Part shown: positions 1 through 6,059 of the stretch, piece after piece
How positions within the stretch are numbered: the stretch's first letter is position 1
Layout of the letters: the number at the start of each line of letters is the position of its first letter
NCBI GenBank assembly: GCA_002381945.1
Contig: DFXY01000063.1
Location: forward strand, 19,536 to 31,504
Length of the DNA: 11,969 nucleotides
From: Bacteriovoracaceae bacterium UBA4096
Lineage (GTDB): Bacteria > Bdellovibrionota > Bacteriovoracia > Bacteriovoracales > Bacteriovoracaceae
Direction of reading: 5' to 3'
The notes under the pieces: model-generated
Databases searched by the model: none
What the model saw: only the letters and a program-made list of their open reading frames with translations
What the model was told of the DNA's origin: nothing
Position numbers and translations under genes: made by a program

Positions 1-2
1 TT

Positions 3-578
3 AATCCAGAGAGTGTGATCATGATTATGGGTCATATTGATTCAGTGGGTGAAGCCTTTGCAGGTGCTGATGATAATGCTTCCGGAACCGCAGTTTTACT
101 CGAAATGGCCCGGGTCTTGAAAGATTACCAGAATCAAAAAACCATCCGTTTCTTTATTTCCAATGGTGAGGAAGTCGGACTTGTCGGATCCACTCATTAT
201 GCAAGACGCTTGCTAGATGCTCAGGAATTGAAAAAGATAAAACTCGTCATCAATATGGATATGGTAGGTTATAACTCTAACGGACTGGTTGAAATTGAAA
301 CCAATCCTGAATTTGACGAACTTGCCAGATGGCTGGCCGATTTGGCATCCAAATTCACTTCTTTAAAAACAAAAATAACTTTAGGTGCATGGGGAAGTGA
401 TCATCTTCCTTTTCTGAATCGTGGGGTTCCTGCTTTATTAACAATCGAGGACTGGGATACCAAAAATCCTTGTTATCATCAGGAATGTGATACGGCCGAT
501 AAAATTAATTATGAGTATGCCGGTGAAATAGCCAAGCTGAATATCAGTGCGGTGATTGCTAAAGATTTGGATCAATGA
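3..578 (+). CDS. M28-family zinc aminopeptidase, 5'-truncated
   Basis: Metallo-aminopeptidase of the M28 (leucyl aminopeptidase-like) family, which removes N-terminal residues from peptides using two zinc ions. The frame is open to the window edge, so the N-terminus, including any signal peptide, is missing. A GTG at 15 is in frame but is internal, because it sits just before the first metal motif. Counting from that GTG, all metal and catalytic positions are visible: His7 (GHID), Asp20 (GADDNASG), the Glu52-Glu53 pair (NGEEVGLVGS), Asp82 (NMDMVGY) and His155 (CYHQECDT), plus the typical GSDH segment near 127-130. What remains is therefore an intact catalytic core of about 190 residues. Its stop overlaps the stop of the convergent yqjG-like gene by 7 bp. 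The family is certain; substrate and location cannot be read here. Confidence 0.93.
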   Translation, partial: NPESVIMIMGHIDSVGEAFAGADDNASGTAVLLEMARVLKDYQNQKTIRFFISNGEEVGLVGSTHYARRLLDAQELKKIKLVINMDMVGYNSNGLVEIETNPEFDELARWLADLASKFTSLKTKITLGAWGSDHLPFLNRGVPALLTIEDWDTKNPCYHQECDTADKINYEYAGEIAKLNISAVIAKDLDQ

Positions 579-1513
579 GACATTTTCATGAATTTGACTT
601 GGCCACGGTCATGAGGCGCATCCAGATCCAGGTCAGGCCCTTTGGGTACGATTTGAGTAGGATTGATCCAGATGTGACTTCGGTAATAATGTTCTTTAAT
701 ATGATCTAAATGACAGGTAGAGCGAACTTCAGGTATTTGATAAATAGATCTTAAATAGGGATATAAGCTCTGATAGTCACTAATTCTTTTTTTATTACAT
801 TTAAAATGACCGTAGTAAACGGGATCAAATCTTAAAAGAGTCGTAAAAAACCTGATATCGGCTTCCGTGAAAACTTCACCTATAAGAAACTGATTTTGAG
901 ACAGATGGAGATCCATTTCATCCAGTGTTGCAAACAATCTGTCGTAGGCCCTCTCGTAGGCTTTTTGGTTATTGGTAAAACCTGCTTGATAGACACCGTT
1001 ATTTACATCATTATAAATTTTAAGGTTAATCTCATCTATTTTTGCCTGAAGAGAGTCAGGATACAGATCTAAATCGGAGTTCGTTAATTCATCAAAGGAG
1101 CTATTGAAAATTCGAATAATTTCAGAAGATTCGTTATTTACAATGGTATTTTTTTTCTTATCCCATAATACAGGGACAGTGATCTTTCCCGTATAATTTT
1201 TTTTCGCTTCCACATAGAGTTCCGCCAGATACTTTGGATCTTTTGCTTCATCAAAGGTCCATCCTTTATTTCCCATAAAGGGATTTGTCACTGACATCCC
1301 GATAACAGATTTTAACTTTTTTAGATTTCTTGTGATAATTGTTCTGTGGGCCCATGGGCAGGCGTAAGAGACATATAGATGGTAACGATCCTTTTCAATA
1401 TCTTTGTCTGGTATCTGGTTCCTAAAGAGGGATTCTTGACGATCAAATTCTCCCGTAGGAGAAATCCTCGCTATAGGTTCGTTGCTAATTTTGCCATCAA
1501 CCAGACTGGCCAT
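572..1513 (-). CDS. yqjG: glutathionyl-hydroquinone reductase (Xi-class GST, YqjG type)
   Basis: Cytosolic Xi-class glutathione transferase of 313 residues (E. coli YqjG is of similar length). The family reduces glutathionyl-hydroquinones, releasing hydroquinone and GSSG. Residues 43-57 contain the hallmark YHLYVSYACPWAHR with catalytic Cys52. The thioredoxin-like N-terminal domain continues through a cis-Pro segment (ITVPVLWD) and the glutathione-binding ES pair (VNNESSEI). An all-helical C-terminal domain follows, and the family-typical tail is present (WINPTQIVPKGP, then a DAPHDRG segment). The start is fixed by MASLVDGK, which matches the usual N-terminus; the Shine-Dalgarno is weak. The start lies 2 bp after the stop of the upstream alcohol dehydrogenase, so the two are probably co-transcribed and translationally coupled. 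The symbol is given by family resemblance; the exact substrate is unknown. Confidence 0.92.
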   Translation of the reverse strand: MASLVDGKISNEPIARISPTGEFDRQESLFRNQIPDKDIEKDRYHLYVSYACPWAHRTIITRNLKKLKSVIGMSVTNPFMGNKGWTFDEAKDPKYLAELYVEAKKNYTGKITVPVLWDKKKNTIVNNESSEIIRIFNSSFDELTNSDLDLYPDSLQAKIDEINLKIYNDVNNGVYQAGFTNNQKAYERAYDRLFATLDEMDLHLSQNQFLIGEVFTEADIRFFTTLLRFDPVYYGHFKCNKKRISDYQSLYPYLRSIYQIPEVRSTCHLDHIKEHYYRSHIWINPTQIVPKGPDLDLDAPHDRGQVKFMKMSH

Positions 1514-1515
1514 CT

Positions 1516-2673
1516 TTAATGAGGCTTCAGGATAACCTTCATGCAGTTATCCTCCTTGTTGTTAAAGATCTGATAAGCTTCAGCAATTTTATCCAGAGGG
1601 AATTTGTGGCTGATAATATCATCCAGAAAGACTTTTTTATCTCTTACCAGTCCCATTAAATAATCAATATGGGTGTGCACTGGTGCCTGACCACCTATTA
1701 ATTTAATTCCCTTATCAAACATCTGTCCCCATGGGAAATTGTCGTAAGTTGTTCCGTAAACACCTACAACAGAGAGTGTTCCTCCACGTCTTACTGCACG
1801 AACACACATGCGAAGGGCATTTAAGGTACCGGCTTCTAAATGAACTAATTGAGCGGCCTTATCAAAGATACTGCGTTCAGCTTCCATTCCTACAGCGTCC
1901 ACTACTACATCTGCACCTCTGCCGTTTGTCATTTCACGAATGAGTTCGGCCGGATCATTTTCCTTGAAGTTAATGACTTCGGCCTTGCCGCTTTTTTTTG
2001 CAATCTCCAAACGGTAATTTAAATGATCTATCCCGATGACCCTGGAGGCCCCTTTTAGCCATGCCGATTTCATGGCCATGACTCCCACTGGGCCACAGCC
2101 AAACACGGCAACTGTTTCGCCACCTTTCATGTTGGCCCATTCAATCGCCGAGTAGCCCGTAGGAAATATATCGGTTAAAAAAAGCACTTGTTCGTCGGTT
2201 AAATGATCATCGACTTTTCTCGGGCCAAAGTTAGCATAGGGCACCCGGACATATTCAGCTTGCCCACCATTGTAGCCGCCATATAAATCGGAATAACCAA
2301 AAAGGGCGGCCCCTTTTTCTCTTAAAAGTCCACCTTCTGGCCCATAGTTTGGATTACTGTTTTCACAGTGAGTGGACATCTGATGCTCGCAAAAGAAGCA
2401 CTGGCCGCAAGATATGGGAAAAGGGACGACCACCCGGTCTCCTCTTTTCAAATGACGTATATCTTTACCTACTTCTTCAACCACTCCCATGAACTCATGG
2501 CCCATGACCATTGGTCTGACTTGAGGAATGAGACCGTTATATATATGAAGATCTGAACCACAAATGGCGGTAGAGGTAACTTTTAATATGATGTCGTTAT
2601 TTTTTTCTATTATTGGATCAGGAATAGTGTCCAAGGTAACTTTTTTTGGACGATGGAAAACGAGGGCCTTCAT
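1516..2673 (-). CDS. zinc-dependent alcohol dehydrogenase, formaldehyde-dehydrogenase-like MDR
   Basis: Medium-chain dehydrogenase/reductase of 385 residues, resembling the FDH-like subgroup of zinc alcohol dehydrogenases; it oxidises an alcohol or aldehyde adduct with NAD. Catalytic zinc ligands are Cys38 (AICGSDLH) and His59-Glu60 (GHEF), with Asp168 (LTDIFPTGY) the probable third ligand of this subgroup. Structural zinc cysteines are 89, 92, 95 and 103. The Rossmann motif is GCGPVG (192-197), and Asp216 at the end of the next strand favours NAD over NADP. The subgroup insertion with GGYNGGQAEYVRVP is present. The start has a good Shine-Dalgarno (GGGAGAAAG) about 5 bp upstream. It is first in an operon with the glutathionyl-hydroquinone reductase, suggesting a detoxification pair (inference). 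The true substrate, formaldehyde or another aldehyde/alcohol, cannot be told from sequence. Confidence 0.93.
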   Translation of the reverse strand: MKALVFHRPKKVTLDTIPDPIIEKNNDIILKVTSTAICGSDLHIYNGLIPQVRPMVMGHEFMGVVEEVGKDIRHLKRGDRVVVPFPISCGQCFFCEHQMSTHCENSNPNYGPEGGLLREKGAALFGYSDLYGGYNGGQAEYVRVPYANFGPRKVDDHLTDEQVLFLTDIFPTGYSAIEWANMKGGETVAVFGCGPVGVMAMKSAWLKGASRVIGIDHLNYRLEIAKKSGKAEVINFKENDPAELIREMTNGRGADVVVDAVGMEAERSIFDKAAQLVHLEAGTLNALRMCVRAVRRGGTLSVVGVYGTTYDNFPWGQMFDKGIKLIGGQAPVHTHIDYLMGLVRDKKVFLDDIISHKFPLDKIAEAYQIFNNKEDNCMKVILKPH

Positions 2674-2701
2674 AACTTTCTCCCTTTAAATGTCTTGATA
2701 T

Positions 2702-2731
2702 GACATAAAACCCAATTGAAGAATGAGTCAA
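2702..2731 (-). promoter_or_regulatory. possible sigma-70 promoter of adh-yqjG
   Basis: On the minus strand TTGACT (complement of 2726-2731) is followed after 18 bp by TATGTC (complement of 2702-2707), giving a leader of about 20 nt before the adh start at 2673. The -35 is 5 of 6 to consensus but the -10 is only 3 of 6, so this is tentative. Confidence 0.35.
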
Positions 2732-2771
2732 TGAGCGGTGGAGTAGATAGAAGTAAATCAAGATTAGATTA

Positions 2772-2785
2772 TGTTTATGTAAACA
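2772..2785. promoter_or_regulatory. inverted repeat TGTTTA-TG-TAAACA, candidate operator
   Basis: A perfect 6-2-6 inverted repeat in the divergent gap between the alcohol dehydrogenase (minus) and the receiver protein (plus). It lies about 85 bp upstream of the proposed adh transcription start and about 100 bp from the receiver start, a plausible position for an activator or a shared regulator. The arms do not match CRP or FNR sites. Chance AT-rich symmetry is possible. Confidence 0.4.
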
Positions 2786-2834
2786 ATCCTCAAAGAAATC
2801 TAAGCGAAATACTTTTAATACTGATGGTCATTTC

Positions 2835-2863
2835 TGTACATCAATCATGGCCTTTGCTACACT
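2835..2863 (+). promoter_or_regulatory. possible extended -10 promoter of the receiver gene
   Basis: TGTACA (2835-2840), a 17-bp spacer and TGCTACACT (extended -10, hexamer 2858-2863) would start transcription near 2870, giving a leader of about 20 nt to the ATG at 2889. Each hexamer matches 4 of 6 consensus positions. If correct, the upstream in-frame ATG at 2847 cannot be used. Confidence 0.3.
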
Positions 2864-2888
2864 CGGACTCGTGAAAGAGATGGAAAAA

Positions 2889-3272
2889 ATGGAAAAAATT
2901 TTGGTGATTGATGATGATGATGACGTCAGGGAAGTGATCGTCTTTGCTTTATCCAGTGATGGTTTCGATGTGGCCTCAGCTATCAATGGGGTCGATGCTT
3001 TAAATATTTTAAACAATTTAAATCCAAGCGAATATCCGGATTTTATAATTGTGGATAATCTTATGCCTGAAATGGATGGAGTTACTTTTATTCATGAAAT
3101 TAAAGAGAAGTATCCGGACACTTTCGGCAAAATTCCCCTGGCCTTAAGTAGTGCCATGGGAACGGTTGATCCTTCCCTGGAAAAATTCAGCGACTTGATC
3201 ATTCTTCATAAACCGATGGATCTGAATGATTTATTGCAAGTCGCTCGTGAGTCCTGTCAAAAGAAAGGCTGA
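2889..3272 (+). CDS. stand-alone CheY-like response regulator receiver
   Basis: Single receiver domain of 127 residues with no output domain, expected to take a phosphoryl group from a histidine kinase or phosphorelay and act by protein contact in the cytoplasm. From the chosen start, the acidic pocket is Asp8-Asp9 (ILVIDDDDD), the phospho-acceptor is Asp56 (IIVDNLMPEMDG), the switch Ser is 87 or 88 (LALSSA), and Lys108 is in HKPMD. The frame is open upstream to ATG 2847 and ATG 2880. I prefer 2889 because the beta-1 strand begins three residues later, AAAGAG lies 9 nt upstream, and the ATG at 2847 has no Shine-Dalgarno. No kinase is encoded in the window. The hydrolase gene follows after 66 bp and may be co-transcribed; no terminator is evident between them. 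Confidence 0.9.
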   Translation: MEKILVIDDDDDVREVIVFALSSDGFDVASAINGVDALNILNNLNPSEYPDFIIVDNLMPEMDGVTFIHEIKEKYPDTFGKIPLALSSAMGTVDPSLEKFSDLIILHKPMDLNDLLQVARESCQKKG

Positions 3273-3338
3273 GCAAATCGCTTGGTGTAAAAGTTTGCCT
3301 GAATAGTGGAAAAGCAGGCCAAATGCTAAACTTAAAAA

Positions 3339-4178
3339 GTGAAGACAGATTTAACTACTAATGGTGCCTTTGCTCAAACCCAGGCCTTAGCACGACCTGA
3401 GAACACTAAAAATTTAGTGCCTAAACCCATTCTTTCTAAAATTCCTCTGGATTCTTCCCCCGACTATAAACTCGATTTATCAACGGGCGCCAGAGCGAGT
3501 ATTCCGGCCTTACCAAGTCTTCCTCTGCCTTCCTTGCCAAATCCGGAGATAAGTTTACCTGATACTTCTCGGGAAGTATCAGTAGACCCTAAAAAAGACC
3601 GGATTAAGTTGGAGGAAATTAAGCCTGAAGTTAAGGCAGGATCTTTAAAAAAGGCCGGGATCTTTTTTATTAAAGGCCTGGATGTATTCAGTTCTCCATC
3701 TAAGAGTGAAGGTGGATACGCAGGAGTAGGTAGAATTGCAGAATCGATTGAAGGTTCCAGGCTTTATGGTTGGGATCAAAAAGAAGATATTAAAAAAGAA
3801 ATCAAAAAAATTCATCCCGACTATCCTGTTGTCTTAGTTGGCCATAGTCTGGGCGGAGACACCGCGATTGAAATAGCCGATGAACTTGATGGCCTTAAAG
3901 AGGGCTTCAGAAAAGTGGACCTCTTAGTTACTATAGATGCTGTAGGCTTTTCTCATGACATCATTCCACAGAACGTGAAGAAGCACTTGAATGTCTTTGG
4001 AGAAAAAGACTTTTTCCTCAATGATGGTCCACATGTTGCCCGTCGTGAAGAAAAAACCAATGTGAGAAATATCCTCTCGCCTCATGACCATACTGACATT
4101 GATGATGATCGAGAAATACAATTTGAAGTTGTAAGTCTTATTCAAGAGACATTAAAGAATGGCCCCCACAAAGCGTGA
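3339..4178 (+). CDS. alpha/beta hydrolase (lipase/esterase-like) with Pro/Leu-rich N-terminal region
   Basis: Predicted serine hydrolase of 279 residues. The C-terminal two thirds have an alpha/beta-hydrolase layout: the nucleophile elbow VVLVGHSLGG with Ser170, a candidate acid Asp200 (LLVTIDAVG) and a candidate His in SPHDHTDIDDD (249 or 251). Residues 1-105 are low-complexity and polar with a Leu-Pro run (LPSLPLPSLPNP, 60-69), probably disordered. There is no signal peptide or membrane segment, so the product looks cytoplasmic. The start is a GTG with a poor Shine-Dalgarno; an in-frame TAA at 3333-3335 rules out any longer form. The next in-frame GTG, at about 3417, is an alternative that would remove 26 residues. 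The substrate is unknown. The coding end overlaps the bidirectional hairpin shared with the convergent protease gene. Confidence 0.8.
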   Translation: MKTDLTTNGAFAQTQALARPENTKNLVPKPILSKIPLDSSPDYKLDLSTGARASIPALPSLPLPSLPNPEISLPDTSREVSVDPKKDRIKLEEIKPEVKAGSLKKAGIFFIKGLDVFSSPSKSEGGYAGVGRIAESIEGSRLYGWDQKEDIKKEIKKIHPDYPVVLVGHSLGGDTAIEIADELDGLKEGFRKVDLLVTIDAVGFSHDIIPQNVKKHLNVFGEKDFFLNDGPHVARREEKTNVRNILSPHDHTDIDDDREIQFEVVSLIQETLKNGPHKA

Positions 4179-4183
4179 GGGCC
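4161..4183. terminator. hairpin between convergent hydrolase and protease genes
   Basis: GGCCCCCAC pairs with GTGAGGGCC (one mismatch) around the loop AAAGC. It sits 9 nt after the stop of the minus-strand protease gene and includes the last codons of the plus-strand hydrolase. Tracts after the stem are weak: ATTCTTTAA on the minus side, none on the plus side. It may therefore be an imperfect intrinsic terminator mainly serving the protease gene. Confidence 0.6.
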
Positions 4184-4192
4184 CAAAAGAAA

Positions 4193-5416
4193 TTAAATAG
4201 TATCAGTTACCATGCTACCAGTTTTAGCAGAATCAAGATGCTCTTTCAGACCGGCCTTCCATGAAGTGTGTAAACGTCCATAGAAATCAGGCTGATCATT
4301 GCCACATGCAGCTCCGCCGCCATGAAGCTGACCAATCACACGGTGATTAAGGTCAAATAGAGGCGATCCAGAAGAACCAGGTTCAGTTGTTCCAATATCC
4401 CAGTCTCTTACTTTTACGTGAGTGCCGTCACCAGGTGAAGTTGCGCCACCGTAAGAAGAAAGAACCGTCGGATCATTTTCAAAAGAAATAGATTTTTCAT
4501 CAACATTTGGATGGTGAATCGCCACTGCTGGTGAACCAATGCTGTCAGTAGCGTCCCAACCAGCATACTTAACATTCCATTCAGCTTTTGGCTGGCCGTT
4601 GAGTTTTACGAGTGTGAAGTCTGATTTCGTCCCAGATACCAGGTGAACTGATCCTGATTGGAAATCTGTCATCTTACCATCACGTGAACCACCACATTTC
4701 GATGTTTGATAGTTCCAATATACAACCAATGAAGGAGCTGAACTTGCCGTAATACGGCAGTGAGCTGCAGTCATGAAATAAGGAGTCTTGTCGTTTGCAG
4801 TGTTATTAACCATGAAACCAGTACAGAAAGTAGAACCACCAGTAGAAATAACTCCTACAGAATTCACTTCATTCTCCCAGCCTTTAGATTCTGAACAAGC
4901 AACATCTACGTTACAGCTGCCGGCCTTGAGAGTTGACTGACCAAATGTACGGAAACCTTGTCCAACTTGGCCAAGTTCAATTTCAACCTGATCAATAACT
5001 TCAGCAGGAGATGACACTTCAATGATGACATCGTCACTCATGATAATTGGTGACCACAATTCTTTGGCCGAATTATTATCTGCCGCCGTAAAAGTACGGA
5101 TGAACTGAGAGCGGTCGGCCGAATAGATGTTCAGTTCTGCACCTTCTGGTAAATTAAACTTAGAAAATCCGAAGTTCAATGAAACAGCATTAGGAGCGGT
5201 CACCTGATGGGTCCAAACATAACCAGACTTTGCTTTTTCCCAAGATGGTTTGATAGAAACTTTGTGAGGGATAGCGAATCTAGGTGCTTCACCTTTTTTT
5301 TCACTAGCAAGTTCTTTATCATGAAGTGCATTTACATCCAGAGGCTGGAAGTATGATGAGCCTGCGAAGGCTTCGAAAGAAAGGCCAAGTACGGCCATAA
5401 CGGCTAATAATCTCAT
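4193..5416 (-). CDS. secreted lysyl-endopeptidase-like serine protease (preproenzyme)
   Basis: Chymotrypsin-fold protease of 407 residues that closely resembles Achromobacter/Lysobacter lysyl endopeptidase. The start at 5416 has a near-perfect Shine-Dalgarno (AAGGAGGAG) and is followed directly by a signal peptide (MRLLAVMAVLGLSFEAFA, cut before GSS); a longer in-frame reading to 5494 is not credible. Residues about 19-164 form a propeptide. The catalytic domain begins AGSCNVDVAC and carries the triad His219 (TAAHC), Asp266 (SDFTLVKL) and Ser349 (EPGSSGSP). Asp377 (DFYGRLHTSW) occupies the position that gives lysine specificity in the known enzyme. All six disulfide cysteines are present (168, 174, 198, 220, 241, 371). 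Lys164 just before AGSCN would allow self-cleavage. Expected action is outside the cytoplasm, cutting after lysine. It is monocistronic, with no secretion-domain tail. Confidence 0.93.
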   Translation of the reverse strand: MRLLAVMAVLGLSFEAFAGSSYFQPLDVNALHDKELASEKKGEAPRFAIPHKVSIKPSWEKAKSGYVWTHQVTAPNAVSLNFGFSKFNLPEGAELNIYSADRSQFIRTFTAADNNSAKELWSPIIMSDDVIIEVSSPAEVIDQVEIELGQVGQGFRTFGQSTLKAGSCNVDVACSESKGWENEVNSVGVISTGGSTFCTGFMVNNTANDKTPYFMTAAHCRITASSAPSLVVYWNYQTSKCGGSRDGKMTDFQSGSVHLVSGTKSDFTLVKLNGQPKAEWNVKYAGWDATDSIGSPAVAIHHPNVDEKSISFENDPTVLSSYGGATSPGDGTHVKVRDWDIGTTEPGSSGSPLFDLNHRVIGQLHGGGAACGNDQPDFYGRLHTSWKAGLKEHLDSAKTGSMVTDTI

Positions 5417-5430
5417 GTCTCCTCCTTGAG

Positions 5431-5456
5431 AAACGTTTACTGTATAAAACTGTAAA
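5431..5456. repeat. repeat cluster in the lysyl-endopeptidase leader/promoter
   Basis: Just upstream of the protease Shine-Dalgarno lie the palindrome AAACGTTT (5431-5438), two copies of ACTGTA exactly 10 bp apart (5439-5444 and 5449-5454), and an inverted repeat TTTAC-11-GTAAA (5436-5440 and 5452-5456). On the minus strand TATACA within this block could be a -10 element. The arrangement could be an operator, but no known site is recognised. Confidence 0.3.
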
Positions 5457-5577
5457 GATTTGTTTTTGATATGCCATCTTACATTTACTCTCATCGCAAA
5501 GCTGAAAAGCCGACTAAAAAAGTCTGAGTGACCGTTTTAGGATTTAAGTTTAGTACTATACAAATCTTCAACATAGC

Positions 5578-5606
5578 TGGACATCAATAAGGAGCTTCAT
5601 TATTAT
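5578..5606 (+). promoter_or_regulatory. sigma-70-type promoter of the marR-tolC-RND-yggU operon
   Basis: TGGACA (5578-5583), a 17-bp spacer and TATTAT (5601-5606); each hexamer matches consensus at 5 of 6 positions. Transcription should begin near 5613, leaving a leader of about 27 nt before the MarR start. This is the best promoter match in the window. Confidence 0.6.
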
Positions 5607-5608
5607 GC

Positions 5609-5621
5609 TTAACTAAGTTAA
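5609..5621. promoter_or_regulatory. palindrome TTAACT-A-AGTTAA, candidate MarR operator
   Basis: A perfect 6-1-6 palindrome placed immediately after the -10 hexamer and over the predicted start point of the operon. MarR proteins usually bind short palindromes overlapping their own promoters, so repression by the product of the first gene is the natural reading. Binding is inferred, not shown. Confidence 0.55.
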
Positions 5622-5639
5622 CAATTAATCTGGTGAACC

Positions 5640-6059
5640 ATGCTGGCAAAAAAAATTTTAAATAGCATCCCGCAATCTATTAGGATGATTCGTCATTTAT
5701 CGGTCTGCTTCATGGGCAATGAATTAACCATTCAGCAATTCCGAATTCTAACTTTGTGCAAGGAAGGTATGGGACAAACCCAGATGGCGCAAACTTTACA
5801 GATTTCCATGGCGGCCATCTCTAAAATGGTAGACCATCTGGTCAAGCAGAATCTTCTGGAACGCCATCAAGGCGATGACCGAAGGTGCCTGAAACTAAGT
5901 CTCACTCCTGAAGGTAAGAAAATTCAAAAAAAGATCACAGGTCAGGTTGAGAAAGTCTTAAATAAAAACTTAGAAAAATTAACAAATGAAGAACAGGTCG
6001 ATCTTGATCGTGGGTTGGCCGTACTTGATAAACTCATGGGATTTGTAAATGAAAAGTAG
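5640..6059 (+). CDS. MarR-family transcriptional regulator
   Basis: Winged-helix repressor of 139 residues, expected to act as a dimer that releases DNA when a small molecule or oxidant is sensed. The helix-turn-helix covers about 44-73 (GQTQMAQTLQIS, then the recognition helix MAAISKMVDHLVKQNLL). The wing has the family signature DDRRCLKLSLTPEG (79-92), and the flanking N- and C-terminal helices would form the dimer interface. Cysteines at 23, 40 and 83 are present, but no known redox-sensing pattern is evident. An in-frame TGA at 5634-5636 means translation must start at 5640; the Shine-Dalgarno is weak. It is first in the efflux operon, overlaps the TolC gene by 11 bp, and has a candidate operator at its own promoter, so it probably controls the pump. 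The ligand is unknown. Confidence 0.92.
   Translation: MLAKKILNSIPQSIRMIRHLSVCFMGNELTIQQFRILTLCKEGMGQTQMAQTLQISMAAISKMVDHLVKQNLLERHQGDDRRCLKLSLTPEGKKIQKKITGQVEKVLNKNLEKLTNEEQVDLDRGLAVLDKLMGFVNEK

Noticed and set aside
3297..3319. GCCTG...CAGGC hairpin between the receiver and hydrolase genes as a terminator
   Set aside because: Only a 5-bp stem with a 13-nt loop and no T tract follows.
3924..4145. Minus-strand open frame inside the hydrolase gene
   Set aside because: Antisense to the conserved catalytic Asp/His region, with no initiation signal or recognisable product.
5417..5494. 26-residue N-terminal extension of the Lys-C-like protease
   Set aside because: It would bury the signal peptide, lacks a Shine-Dalgarno, and the internal ATG at 5416 has a near-perfect one.
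5589..5616. Possible tiny leader peptide: AAGGAG followed by ATG CTT AAC TAA
   Set aside because: The ATG lies in the predicted -10 element and before the expected transcription start, so it would not be on the mRNA.
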